A DNA stretch of 30,620 bases from JAAOZP01 sp964616835 (GTDB taxonomy: Archaea; Thermoproteota; EX4484-205; JAAOZP01): the NCBI GenBank assembly GCA_964616835.1, contig CAZTSG010000014.1:1-30620 (forward strand). Reading direction: 5' to 3'. The translations under genes were made by a program, and so were the position numbers. The notes under the pieces were generated by a model. That model had not been told where the DNA came from, did no database searches, and was given only the letters and a program-made list of their open reading frames with translations. Position 1 is the first letter of the stretch, and each line of letters starts with the position of its first letter. This document shows, piece after piece, positions 1 to 7,745 of the stretch.

Positions 1-180
1 CTATTGTTTAAAACTCCCTCCGTACTCATACAGTCTTATACACGCTCAGCGTCTTGACTTCGAGAAGCTTCGCGACTTAATGCTTCTAGTAATCGAGAAG
101 AGTGTTTTAAAGTTGTTTGCCCCCATTCAATTTTTTACGAGTCGTTTGTAAAAAATTATTTCTCCATCCTGTTTAAACCA
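1..180. other. Left-edge intergenic sequence, no supported gene
   Basis: I see no convincing gene here. On the minus strand an ATG at 27-29 opens a frame that runs off the left edge after nine codons. That is too short to judge, and the TATA-like sequence just upstream of it is badly spaced. The part nearest the Sm-like gene is AT-rich and leads into that gene's promoter. Confidence 0.4.
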
Positions 181-186
181 GAAATT

Positions 187-196
187 CTTATATAGG
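187..196 (+). promoter_or_regulatory. TATA box of the Sm-like gene
   Basis: The sequence cttatatagg is centred about 29 nt upstream of the TTG start at 221. No Shine-Dalgarno sequence lies in between. This is the spacing expected for a leaderless archaeal transcript. Confidence 0.6.
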
Positions 197-220
197 GATT
201 GCGCCCCAGTCTTTCTCGAA

Positions 221-481
221 TTGGCTGGTCAGAGCGTTCAAGAGGCTGTTAACAAGAGGCCTCTCATCGTGTTGAAGAACATGGTTGGGAAAAACGTCTT
301 CCTGAGGCTTAAGAACGACCACTCAGTATACAAGGGTAAGCTTCTCAACGTAGATGTTCAGATGAACCTCATAATGGGGGGTACGATGGAATATGAGGGT
401 GGTAAGGAGATTGTTAAATTCGACCTCGTTCTAGTAAGGGGAAGCAACATACTATTCATAGGCAAGGCTGACGACCTCTAG
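221..481 (+). CDS. Archaeal Sm-like RNA-binding protein (SmAP/LSm)
   Basis: 86-residue Sm-fold protein, expected to form a heptameric ring that binds U-rich RNA in the cytoplasm. The Sm1 motif spans about residues 26-52 (VFLRLKNDHSVYKGKLLNVD, then NLIM). The Sm2 motif is near residues 72-80, with the diagnostic RGSNILFI. The length is normal for the family. The start is TTG; a TATA box at 187-196 puts the transcription start at or next to it, so the mRNA is probably leaderless. Archaeal Sm genes often neighbour ribosomal protein L37e, but no such gene follows within this window; the next gene is convergent. Family assignment is firm; which SmAP paralogue it is cannot be told from the sequence. 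Confidence 0.93.
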   Translation: MAGQSVQEAVNKRPLIVLKNMVGKNVFLRLKNDHSVYKGKLLNVDVQMNLIMGGTMEYEGGKEIVKFDLVLVRGSNILFIGKADDL

Positions 482-492
482 GAGTCAACGGG

Positions 493-1605
493 TTAAAGAG
501 CAGTATTGCTCAGCCTTTTCAACATGGCTGAGGTAAGCATATCCCTCCTACTGTCCAAGAGACTCTTGATATCGCTCTTCCTAACGTAAAGCTTGCCGTC
601 AACCAGCTCCATCGGCAGGTTCTTCAGCTCGCAAATTATTACTCCGTGGCTGGCAGCTTCCTCAACAAGCTCTTCCTCCAATTCTTCCACATCCATGACG
701 AGTATTCCTACTCCCTTGGAGAAAAGGGCTTTGAAGATTTTCGCCATATCGCCCTTCAGCCTCTTCGCCGCCACAACAGTGTTTTTAACCTCGCTCTTAG
801 CCTTCTTGCAAGTAAGCTCTTCGAAAACATCTACCTCAACCCGCTCGCCTAAACCAGGCTCCTGCTTCTTCAGAACACTGTCCAAGGTGGTCACCCGGGT
901 TCCGGTTTGAGTAAAGCTCACCGTGGTCTTGGATTCAACCTTCTCCAACTGCTTCCTCTCACCCATCTTCCTCATGTCCTCCCTTAGGTTTTCCAGCTTG
1001 AGCGTAAGCACCTCAACCCTCCTTCTCTCCTCCAGAAGTTGCTTCCTCAACTGCTCAATAACGTCGATGTCTGTAGACTGGACGATAGTTTGGCTGAGCC
1101 TCTCCCTGATTGAGCGCTCCGGGGGGATTCCCTTGATAAGGTCGCTCTTAACCTCTTCTATGAGCATGTTTTTGAAATCCTTAATCTTCTTCTCAACACT
1201 CGCCTCAATATTCATGAACTCGTTCTTGAAACTGTTGAAAGCCTTGAGCGCAGCGTAGAGCGCTGAAGCCTGGTGATCATCCTCAATCCTCAACCCCCTC
1301 TTGGAGGCGAATTCCTCAACCGTCCTCCTCTTATCCTCCAGGGACTCCTCCTTCTCGAGCTGGAAAACAGGTAGACTTAGGGACTGCGCCAACTCCTTAA
1401 CCGCCCTCGGCGCCTCAGACCTGTCGGTCGCTAGGAGAACAGGCGTGCCCGTGCTCAGCATCTCCATCATTATGCTGCTCTTGCTCCAGTGCCTGAGGCT
1501 TTTCAGTAGAAGAGCCTCGCCGTTCAGGTTCAGGACTGCTAGGCCAGCGGTCGTGCCGGGGTCGAAGCCCACTATCGTCTTCTGGAAGCGCTTAGACTGC
1601 TGCAT
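493..1605 (-). CDS. DUF460 protein: RNase H-like N-terminal domain plus coiled coil
   Basis: 370 residues. The N-terminus (about 8-120) has the start of an RNase H/YqgF-like fold, with IVGFDPGTTAGLAVL and a second acidic patch near residue 109. This matches the archaeal DUF460 family. Residues about 130-220 are a charged coiled coil rich in Glu, Lys, Arg and Leu. A C-terminal globular part (about 285-350) resembles the family's second conserved block. Family members I recall are near 600 residues, so this one looks shortened. The ATG is preceded by GGGGGAGG, a strong if closely spaced Shine-Dalgarno. No TATA box is visible in the 66 nt after mtnP, so it is probably co-transcribed with mtnP. 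A role in RNA or DNA processing is inferred from the fold only. Confidence 0.72.
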   Translation of the reverse strand: MQQSKRFQKTIVGFDPGTTAGLAVLNLNGEALLLKSLRHWSKSSIMMEMLSTGTPVLLATDRSEAPRAVKELAQSLSLPVFQLEKEESLEDKRRTVEEFASKRGLRIEDDHQASALYAALKAFNSFKNEFMNIEASVEKKIKDFKNMLIEEVKSDLIKGIPPERSIRERLSQTIVQSTDIDVIEQLRKQLLEERRRVEVLTLKLENLREDMRKMGERKQLEKVESKTTVSFTQTGTRVTTLDSVLKKQEPGLGERVEVDVFEELTCKKAKSEVKNTVVAAKRLKGDMAKIFKALFSKGVGILVMDVEELEEELVEEAASHGVIICELKNLPMELVDGKLYVRKSDIKSLLDSRRDMLTSAMLKRLSNTAL

Positions 1606-1671
1606 CAGCCTCCCCCGTTTCCCCGTCCTCTAACCGGTTCTTCTGAAAAGCTGTGGAGACACTGGTGTTTC

Positions 1672-2526
1672 TCAATACAGCGATACATCCAGCACTGTGC
1701 TGCAGCCACACTTCCTCTCCCTAGGTATCTTCGGAATCGTCTCGTAGATAAGCTTGTTCACGTTAGCAACGTTCTCCCTCATGCTTTTTGCAACCCTCTC
1801 CGCAGTAACCGGCATTAAGCCGTAGACATCAGTATCCGTTACGAGAGCTATGCTTAGGAAGCATATCTCAGCCTCCCTGGCTAAGTAGGCCTCTGATATG
1901 GCTGTCATGCCAACGACAGAGAAGCCTAGGCTCTTGTAGAAGAGGGATTCAGCCCTGGTGGAGAACCTCGGGCCCTCTATAGTAACGTAGGTGAAGGATT
2001 TTTTCTCAGCCTCCTCCTCGGGCGTCGGATGAATCTTGACGTTTGGAAGAACCTGCCTGCCCGAGTCGAGGAATATTCTCCTGAGCTCGGGGCAGACGGG
2101 GTCGCTGAAGGGCACGTGGCCTACTACACCGCCTTCGTAGAAGGATAGGCTCCTCCTGTTAGTAGTCCTGTCGAAGAACTGGTCGACCACAACGAATTCA
2201 TAGGGCTTTATGAACTCCGGTTGAAGGCTCCCGACGGCGGCGGGGCTTATTATCCTCGTGACCCCCATCGCCTTGAAAGCCCAGACGTTAGCCCTGTAGT
2301 TGACCTTGTAAGGCGGGATAGTGTGGTGCCTGCCGTGCCTAGGCAGGAAAGCAACCCTCCTGTCCTTAACCCAGCCTACTGTAATCAGGTCCGAAGGAGG
2401 GCCGTATGGAGTGTAGACCTTGACCTGCTTAGCGTCCTGCAGGTAGGAGGGGTCGTAGTTTCCGGTTCCGCCGAAAATACCTATCTCGGCTGTCTCAGGA
2501 GGAGTATACCTTGTGCTCGCGCACAT
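1672..2526 (-). CDS. mtnP: S-methyl-5'-thioadenosine phosphorylase (MTAP)
   Basis: 284-residue PNP/MTAP-family phosphorylase, which cleaves methylthioadenosine to adenine and methylthioribose-1-phosphate (methionine salvage, polyamine by-product recycling). Visible motifs are the N-terminal phosphate loop EIGIFGGTGNYDP, RHGRHHTIPPYKVNYRANVW, the substrate loop TIEGPRFSTRAES with GMTAISEAYLAREAE, and VTDTDVYG near the C-terminal third, where the catalytic Asp lies. The C-terminus carries a Cys-Gly-Cys motif (KCGCSTVLD), like the CXC disulfide of hyperthermophilic archaeal MTAP II enzymes. It lies 69 nt downstream of cdc48 but has its own TATA box at 2554-2561. An MtnA-family protein is encoded about 8 kb away. 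Start ATG. Confidence 0.93.
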   Translation of the reverse strand: MCASTRYTPPETAEIGIFGGTGNYDPSYLQDAKQVKVYTPYGPPSDLITVGWVKDRRVAFLPRHGRHHTIPPYKVNYRANVWAFKAMGVTRIISPAAVGSLQPEFIKPYEFVVVDQFFDRTTNRRSLSFYEGGVVGHVPFSDPVCPELRRIFLDSGRQVLPNVKIHPTPEEEAEKKSFTYVTIEGPRFSTRAESLFYKSLGFSVVGMTAISEAYLAREAEICFLSIALVTDTDVYGLMPVTAERVAKSMRENVANVNKLIYETIPKIPRERKCGCSTVLDVSLY

Positions 2527-2553
2527 GGCTGGTCAACTAGGCTTCTAACGCAG

Positions 2554-2561
2554 TAGATAAA
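2554..2561 (-). promoter_or_regulatory. TATA box of mtnP
   Basis: On the minus strand the sequence tttatcta is centred about 31 nt upstream of the mtnP ATG. The transcript from it would be leaderless or nearly so, making mtnP at least partly independent of cdc48. Confidence 0.45.
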
Positions 2562-2595
2562 GGTTTCACACGAGTATTGGGGGGATTATGTCTTT

Positions 2596-4863
2596 CTATA
2601 TGAGCGTTGGCGAGGCTAGGACTGTGGATTTAGCCGTGCCAGCGAACCTGCTCATCATAAGCTCGTACGCCCTGCGCTCCTCCGGTGACGGGATGTTTAT
2701 CTTGCTTATCGCCTCCATAAGGTGCCTCTTCTGTATTACGAGCCTCTCAGCCATCCTCCTAACCTTCTCCTCGTCGTTCGTCATCTCCAGGAGCTCTCTT
2801 ATGGCTAGGAGGCCCGCGTCGTTGCAGGCTTGAGCAATATCCGCGCCCGAGAAGCCCTCAGTTATTGAGGCGAGCTCCTCTATGTTCACGTCCGGGGCCA
2901 CTGGCTTACCCCTCAGATGGATCTGGAATATCTTCTTACGCGTATCCTTATCCGGCCAGTTTAAGCCTATCAGTTTGTCGAACCTGCCTGCTCTCAGAAG
3001 CGCAGGGTCTATTATGTCCGGCCTGTTCGTCGCGCCTATAACTATCACTCCCCTAAGGTCCTGCAGACCATCCATCTCCGTGAGCAGCTGGCTTACAACC
3101 CTCTCGGTTACGTCGCTACTCACATCCCTACCCCTGATCGGCGCTATCGAATCTATCTCGTCGAAGAAGATTATGCATGGCGCTACCTGCCTAGCCTTCC
3201 TGAACACTTCCCTAATACCCCTCTCAGACTCTCCAACCCACTTGGAAAGCAGCTCAGGGCCCTTGATGCTTATGAAATTGGCCTCGCTCTCCGTCGCTAA
3301 AGCCTTCGCCAGGAGAGTCTTGCCTGTGCCCGGCGGCCCGTAGAGAAGAATGCCCTTGGGCTGCCTTATGTTAAGCTTCTTAAATAGCTCAGGGAACCTT
3401 AGAGGCCACTCTATGGAGGTTATAAGCTCTCTCTTAACGTCCTCCAGGCCCCCGATATCGTCCCAGTGCACATTCGGGCTTTCAACCATTATCTCCCTGA
3501 GGGCAGAGGGCTCTATCTCCCTCAGGGCCTCAAGGAAGTGCTTCATCCTTACGACGAGCTTGCTAAGAACCTCCATCGGAATCACGTCGATCTCCAGATC
3601 TATCTCCGGCAGGACTTCCCTGAGGCATCTTAAAGCAGCCTCTTTGGCTAGGGCAGCGAGGTCAGCGCCCACGAAGCCGGGTGTGAGCTCGGCAAGCCTC
3701 TTCAAATCAACGTCGTCAGCTAGGGGCATGCCCCTAGTATGTATCTGAAGTATCTCTAGCCTCGCCTTCTTATCTGGGACACCTATCTCTATCTCCCTGT
3801 CGAACCTCCCTGGCCTCCGCAGCGCGGGGTCTATCGCATTAACCCTGTTCGTGCAGCCTATTACAACAACCTTCCCACGGCTCTGGAGACCATCCATGAG
3901 CGATAGTAGCTGTGCCACAACCCTCTTCTCAACCTCGCCGGTCACATCCTCCCTCTTCGGGGCGATTGAGTCAAGCTCGTCTATGAAAACTATGCTCGGA
4001 GCATTCTCCTCAGCCTCTTTGAATATCTCCCTGAGGCGCTGCTCGCTCTCACCGTAGTACTTGCTCATTACCTCCGGTCCAGAGATGCTTATGAAGTGCG
4101 CGTTAGTCTCGTTGGCGACAGCCTTCGCCAGAAGAGTCTTGCCTGTGCCCGGCGGCCCGTAGAGAAGAATGCCCTTGGGCGCCTCTATGCCCAGCCTGTC
4201 GAAGAGCTCAGGGTGTCGCAATGGGAGCTCAACCATCTCCCTGATCTTCTGTATCGCATCCTGGAGCCCACCTATGTCCTCGTAGGTAACCCTCGGATAG
4301 AGCTTCTTAAGCTGGTATATTTTCTCGCTTATCTTAACCACGGTGTCCTCGGTCACTATGACTGCTTCTGCAGCAGGCTGGTAGGAGACTACGACGAGTT
4401 GAACGATCTTACCCATTATCCTCACCGGGATTATGTCGCCCCTGTTTATTATGCGGCCTATCATTATGCTCTTGACGAACTCCTCGCCGTTAACCATCCT
4501 AGGCTGCTCCGTGTGAGCCAGTACGACGGTGGTGGCGTATCTCGCAGTGACCTTCCTAACCCTAACCTTGTCGTCTAAGCTTACGCCAACGTTCTCCCTC
4601 GTGTAGCCGTCTATTCTGATTAATCCGAGACCCCTGTCCCTCGCTGAAGCAGGCCAGACCAGCGCGTAAGTCTTCCTCTTACCAACTATCTCTATAGCAT
4701 CCCCCGGCGAGAGGTTAAGCAGCTTAGCGACCTCAGGGTCTATTCTAGCATAGCCCCGCCCAACGTCTGTCGGCTGGGCTTCGGCGACGCGCAGGTAAAC
4801 ATAGTCGGGAGAATCCTTCTTCTTGCCAAAACTGCTCGCGGAATCGTCTTTCTTACCATCCAA
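2596..4863 (-). CDS. cdc48: CDC48/VCP-type double AAA+ ATPase
   Basis: 755-residue archaeal p97/CDC48 homologue, a hexameric cytoplasmic unfoldase thought to feed substrates to the proteasome. The N domain covers about 20-190. D1 has Walker A GPPGTGKT at 236-243, Walker B IVFIDE at 291-296 and arginine-finger RRPGRFDR at 349-356. D2 has Walker A at 509-516, Walker B IIFFDE at 564-569 and RAGRFDK at 624-630. The first 18 residues are Lys/Asp/Ser-rich and probably disordered. The C-terminus (SPTLI) is not a typical HbYX tail. The start is TTG, supported by the Shine-Dalgarno aggaggagggaga at 4873-4885. A TATA-like cttaataaac lies near 4918-4927. The two Walker A regions are almost identical at DNA level (see findings). 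Confidence 0.96.
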   Translation of the reverse strand: MDGKKDDSASSFGKKKDSPDYVYLRVAEAQPTDVGRGYARIDPEVAKLLNLSPGDAIEIVGKRKTYALVWPASARDRGLGLIRIDGYTRENVGVSLDDKVRVRKVTARYATTVVLAHTEQPRMVNGEEFVKSIMIGRIINRGDIIPVRIMGKIVQLVVVSYQPAAEAVIVTEDTVVKISEKIYQLKKLYPRVTYEDIGGLQDAIQKIREMVELPLRHPELFDRLGIEAPKGILLYGPPGTGKTLLAKAVANETNAHFISISGPEVMSKYYGESEQRLREIFKEAEENAPSIVFIDELDSIAPKREDVTGEVEKRVVAQLLSLMDGLQSRGKVVVIGCTNRVNAIDPALRRPGRFDREIEIGVPDKKARLEILQIHTRGMPLADDVDLKRLAELTPGFVGADLAALAKEAALRCLREVLPEIDLEIDVIPMEVLSKLVVRMKHFLEALREIEPSALREIMVESPNVHWDDIGGLEDVKRELITSIEWPLRFPELFKKLNIRQPKGILLYGPPGTGKTLLAKALATESEANFISIKGPELLSKWVGESERGIREVFRKARQVAPCIIFFDEIDSIAPIRGRDVSSDVTERVVSQLLTEMDGLQDLRGVIVIGATNRPDIIDPALLRAGRFDKLIGLNWPDKDTRKKIFQIHLRGKPVAPDVNIEELASITEGFSGADIAQACNDAGLLAIRELLEMTNDEEKVRRMAERLVIQKRHLMEAISKINIPSPEERRAYELMMSRFAGTAKSTVLASPTLI

Positions 4864-4872
4864 TACTCTGCT

Positions 4873-4885
4873 TCTCCCTCCTCCT
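4873..4885 (-). promoter_or_regulatory. Shine-Dalgarno sequence of cdc48
   Basis: Minus-strand aggaggagggaga ends 9 nt before the TTG at 4861-4863. It decides the TTG as start, because an overlapping ATG at 4857-4859 is in another frame. The gene therefore has a leader, unlike most neighbours. Confidence 0.6.
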
Positions 4886-5029
4886 AAGTATTAACTAGAA
4901 AATAATAACGTTGGGGGGTTTATTAAGTTTCACCTTCGAAAAACTAGGAAAGATAAAAAAAAGAGTTTTATTAAAAACGATGTTGACAAAACTGTTTAAA
5001 TCCTGATTTTAACTAACAAGACCCCTACG

Positions 5030-5098
5030 ATGGGGGCGAGGAAAAGTAATAATTATAATGATGAATCGCCGCAATACTGTAACGATAGTGAAGATTGA
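5030..5098 (+). CDS. Possible 22-residue leader ORF upstream of nucS
   Basis: An ATG at 5030 opens 22 codons that begin MGARKSNNY and end in TGA at 5096-5098. The TGA shares its last base with the nucS ATG (TGATG). A TATA-like gtttaaatc centred near 4998 lies about 32 nt upstream of this ATG, which suits a leaderless mRNA beginning at the small ORF. The peptide is polar with an acidic C-terminus and no recognised motif. It may be a leader coupling translation to nucS, or chance; its role is unknown. Confidence 0.3.
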   Translation: MGARKSNNYNDESPQYCNDSED

Positions 5099-5844
5099 TG
5101 GACGCGTTTGATTTAGAGAATGCTGCCAGACTGATTAGGGAAGCTCTGTGCGCAAGAGAGTTCATAGCCATGGTTTGTTTATGTGAAGCCGACTACACCG
5201 GGAGGGCGAGATCATTCTTGGAGAAGGGTGAAAGACTGGTCGTGATCAAGGAGGACACTTCGCTTCTGATACACAGGGCTACTGAGCTCGAACCCGTGAA
5301 TTGGCAGCCTCCTCCAAACCATGTTAGCGTCTCCACGGGCCAGGGCTTTGTAAACCTTGTCCTGAAAAGAATCAGGAAGCCGGAGAAAATCGTCGTAAGA
5401 ATCTACGGTTTCAGAAGCTTTTTCTCAGGAAGGCTTAGGGATGAGGGAGGCTTCTACATGTATTTAAGCGAGAAGGAGATTTCTGAAACCCTTAAGAAAC
5501 ACCCTGAGCTCATTGAAGAGGGTTTCAGAATAGTGTCCATGGAGCATGAGGAGAACACGGGTATCGTAGACGTTTTCGGCGTCGATGCTAAGGGGCGGAG
5601 GACGATCGTAGAAATAAAGAAGGACAGGGCGGGCAAGGAGGCAGTGAGACAGGTTCTAAGATATGTTAGAGGCGTTGGAGCGGGTGTTAGGGTTATCCTG
5701 CTCTCCCCAGGCATAACGTCTGAGGCGGATAGAGTGCTGAAGAAGAGCAATATTGAGTTCAAGAAGATAAACATGGCTGAGCTCACGAGAATGATCACTA
5801 GGGAGAAGCATGGTGAAAGCGGCATAACTAGGTTTCTGAAGTAG
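5098..5844 (+). CDS. nucS: Mismatch-specific endonuclease NucS/EndoMS
   Basis: 248 residues from the ATG at 5098 (an in-frame TTG at 5095 adds one residue). The N-terminal DNA-binding domain shows DTSLLIHRATELEPVNWQPP, the block that contacts the mismatch in EndoMS. The C-terminal nuclease domain holds Asp in GIVDVFGVDAKG (near 158) and Glu/Lys in TIVEIKKDR (near 172 and 174), matching the D-E-K catalytic set, followed by QVLRYVRG. The last residues, GITRFLK, loosely resemble a PCNA-binding tail, but this is weak. The family cleaves both strands at mismatched or branched DNA and stands in for MutS/MutL in many archaea. Translation may be coupled to the short ORF ending at TGATG. Confidence 0.93.
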   Translation: MDAFDLENAARLIREALCAREFIAMVCLCEADYTGRARSFLEKGERLVVIKEDTSLLIHRATELEPVNWQPPPNHVSVSTGQGFVNLVLKRIRKPEKIVVRIYGFRSFFSGRLRDEGGFYMYLSEKEISETLKKHPELIEEGFRIVSMEHEENTGIVDVFGVDAKGRRTIVEIKKDRAGKEAVRQVLRYVRGVGAGVRVILLSPGITSEADRVLKKSNIEFKKINMAELTRMITREKHGESGITRFLK

Positions 5845-5862
5845 AGAATAGTAGTAAATGCT

Positions 5863-7023
5863 CTATTTGTTTATTCCGCTAAGCCACTCCCTGAAGGTAT
5901 TGAAGTACTTCACCTTCTCCTCGCGTTTCTTCTTGAACTCGCTTATCAGGGAGACAGGCGTGGGGTCTACTCTTCTAAGTATGGCGAGGTAGTAGCTAAC
6001 CCAGTCTCCGAACAATATTGCTGAAAGCATTTCTTCAAGCATCGTCTCCCCAAGGGGGGTTAACACGCTTACTCCAACGCTCTCAGCCTCTATTTTCGAA
6101 ACAAGCTCTCTAATGCTCTCAGCAACATACTTGTTCTTAAAACGGGTGTCTATCAGGATGATGTGGAGAAGCTCTTTAAAGTCAGCCCTCTCCCAGGCTT
6201 CAACCTCGTTATGGTTTAGCTCCGGAAGCTGGTCGCACATAGCTCTCATCTTAGCATTCTCGTTCATCTGATCCTTATACCTTAGGGCGACTGATTTAAG
6301 ATGCCCCAGCGAGTATATTACTGGAAGCTTCCCGTATAGCTTGGCCGCTAACTGTTTAGCAGGATTACTCTCAGTAGGAGAACCTGGGGAGAGAACCCTA
6401 TTGTAGTATTCGAGAAGCCCGCAGAGTCTTTTCAACTCGTCGTCGCTAGCCATTTGGAAACCTATTTTTTCAGCGATTTTAAGCAGGGGGATAAAGAGTA
6501 GTGGTAGAGCAGCCCTAGGCTGATACCCCGCAGGAACCTTGATGAAGGGGATTCCTAATTTTGAGCAGGCTTCTTCAAGCAACCCGTTAGAAGCAATGCC
6601 GATTAGGCGCGACCCCTTTTCACACGCCTGCTTGAAACACTCCAGTGTTTCCTCAGTATTACCCGAGTAGCTGACCGCTATTACGAGGCTCTTCTCGCCT
6701 ACGTGCTTAGGCATATCGTATTCTCTGACGACGGAAACGTTTACGGGAATCATCCTGCTGGAGAGGTCTCTGAAAAGATCCCCGCCTATTGCTGAACCAC
6801 CCATCCCGCAAACCACTATCTCCTCCACCATCCTATAGCTGTCTGGGACAACAATGTTTTGCGAAAGAGCCAATGCGTCTCTGACGAGCGTTGGGAACGA
6901 AGATATCATGGCACGCATGTTTCCACGGTCGATCCTCTCCATAGCCTTCTCGTCGTCGAGCAGGCTTAGTTCAGGAAAAACCCCTGAGGATTTTTCTGCA
7001 GTATCAGAGCCTAGGGGAGCCAT
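5863..7023 (-). CDS. Bifunctional phosphoglucose/phosphomannose isomerase
   Basis: SIS-fold sugar isomerase that interconverts glucose-6-P, mannose-6-P and fructose-6-P in the archaeal cytoplasm. It shows the SIS signature CGMGGSAIGGD, a sugar-phosphate loop AVSYSGNTEETLEC, and the family's C-terminal signatures MNENAKMRAM and LNHNEVEAWE, which carry the likely catalytic Glu and His. The frame is open to an ATG at 7068 (401 residues), but the usual family length is about 300-330. The dedA promoter would lie inside that extension. I favour the ATG at 7023 (386 residues), which sits 26 nt from the minus-strand TATA tttaaaaaa. The ATG at 6942 (MERIDRGNM) is closest to the family N-terminus. Function is firm; the start is uncertain. 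Confidence 0.9.
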   Translation of the reverse strand: MAPLGSDTAEKSSGVFPELSLLDDEKAMERIDRGNMRAMISSFPTLVRDALALSQNIVVPDSYRMVEEIVVCGMGGSAIGGDLFRDLSSRMIPVNVSVVREYDMPKHVGEKSLVIAVSYSGNTEETLECFKQACEKGSRLIGIASNGLLEEACSKLGIPFIKVPAGYQPRAALPLLFIPLLKIAEKIGFQMASDDELKRLCGLLEYYNRVLSPGSPTESNPAKQLAAKLYGKLPVIYSLGHLKSVALRYKDQMNENAKMRAMCDQLPELNHNEVEAWERADFKELLHIILIDTRFKNKYVAESIRELVSKIEAESVGVSVLTPLGETMLEEMLSAILFGDWVSYYLAILRRVDPTPVSLISEFKKKREEKVKYFNTFREWLSGINK

Positions 7024-7044
7024 GTCTCCATGGCTGAGAAAAGG

Positions 7045-7053
7045 TTTTTTAAA
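7045..7053. promoter_or_regulatory. Shared TATA-like element between the isomerase and dedA-type genes
   Basis: The sequence ttttttaaa can be read as a TATA box on both strands. Its centre is 26 nt from the minus-strand ATG at 7023 and 34 nt from the plus-strand ATG at 7083. It could drive both genes. Confidence 0.4.
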
Positions 7054-7082
7054 GGTTTCCTGCATCATGCTGAGTCTACGAG

Positions 7083-7745
7083 ATGCGGTTTGACGTAAAA
7101 CTGTTGGCTTCGATAATCGTTGTATCTATTCTCGTAATCCTCAACGTCTACCCCCGCGTGTTCTCACACTTGTTCACACAGCTTCAGGAAGCCGTGTTGA
7201 AAGGTGGATTATGGATATTCTTGATCGTAATGATTATTCAGTCGATTGTCTCAATAATACCTGCTGAGGCAGTGCTCATCCTAGGAGGATCCGCCTTCGG
7301 CTTTATAGTGTCCTCGATGATAGGGACAGCAGGCCTCATGGCGGGGGCGTTGGTAAACTATGCGATAGGCTTAAGTTTTGGCAGGCCTATCGTGGAGAAG
7401 ATCGTCGGCGGGCTTGAACTCGAGAAGGTTGAGAAGTTCTTCAACAAGCACGGTTCCAAAGTGATATTCGCAGCAAGGTTCATACCCTGGGTCTCGTTCG
7501 ACGTTATTTCTTATTTCTCAGGAATAACAGGCGTGTCACTCGTAGCCTTCACCATCGCAACACTCCTCGGAACAATACCAAGAGCACTATTCTACAGCTA
7601 TCTCGGTGAGAAAATAGGGCTGGACATTGAGAAGGGCGAGACCAGTGTTTTGAGCTACCTGCTTCTCGCAACGCTTCTAGTAATAGTCCTACTCATAATC
7701 CTTTCTGAGAAGAAGACTAGTCAAGCGCGTCCCGAAGAAGCTTAA
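7083..7745 (+). CDS. DedA/VTT-family (SNARE-associated) membrane protein
   Basis: 220-residue polytopic membrane protein of the TVP38/TMEM64-DedA (VTT domain) family. Several hydrophobic segments are visible: about 7-25, 40-60, 65-95, 135-165 and 185-205. The family block runs from FGRPIVEKIVGG through GSKVIFAARFIPWVSFDVIS, with the conserved Arg-Phe-Ile-Pro, to GTIPRALFYSYLGEKIG. Family members are implicated in lipid scrambling and membrane homeostasis; the substrate here is not known. The C-terminus is a charged cytoplasmic tail. The last 29 nt overlap the convergent orc1-type gene. Start ATG, with a TATA-like element 34 nt upstream. Confidence 0.88.
   Translation: MRFDVKLLASIIVVSILVILNVYPRVFSHLFTQLQEAVLKGGLWIFLIVMIIQSIVSIIPAEAVLILGGSAFGFIVSSMIGTAGLMAGALVNYAIGLSFGRPIVEKIVGGLELEKVEKFFNKHGSKVIFAARFIPWVSFDVISYFSGITGVSLVAFTIATLLGTIPRALFYSYLGEKIGLDIEKGETSVLSYLLLATLLVIVLLIILSEKKTSQARPEEA

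Noticed and set aside
2882..4578. Long plus-strand open frames opposite cdc48 (132-160 codons)
   Set aside because: They are antisense to a strongly conserved gene and show no family motif, promoter or plausible composition.
5058..5135. Box C-like atgatga upstream of nucS, suggesting a C/D guide RNA
   Set aside because: No properly spaced D', C' and D boxes follow; the next CTGA is too far and lies inside nucS.
7023..7068. Isomerase N-terminal extension starting at the first ATG
   Set aside because: It would contain the dedA promoter and exceeds the normal family length; not annotated as coding, though it cannot be fully excluded.
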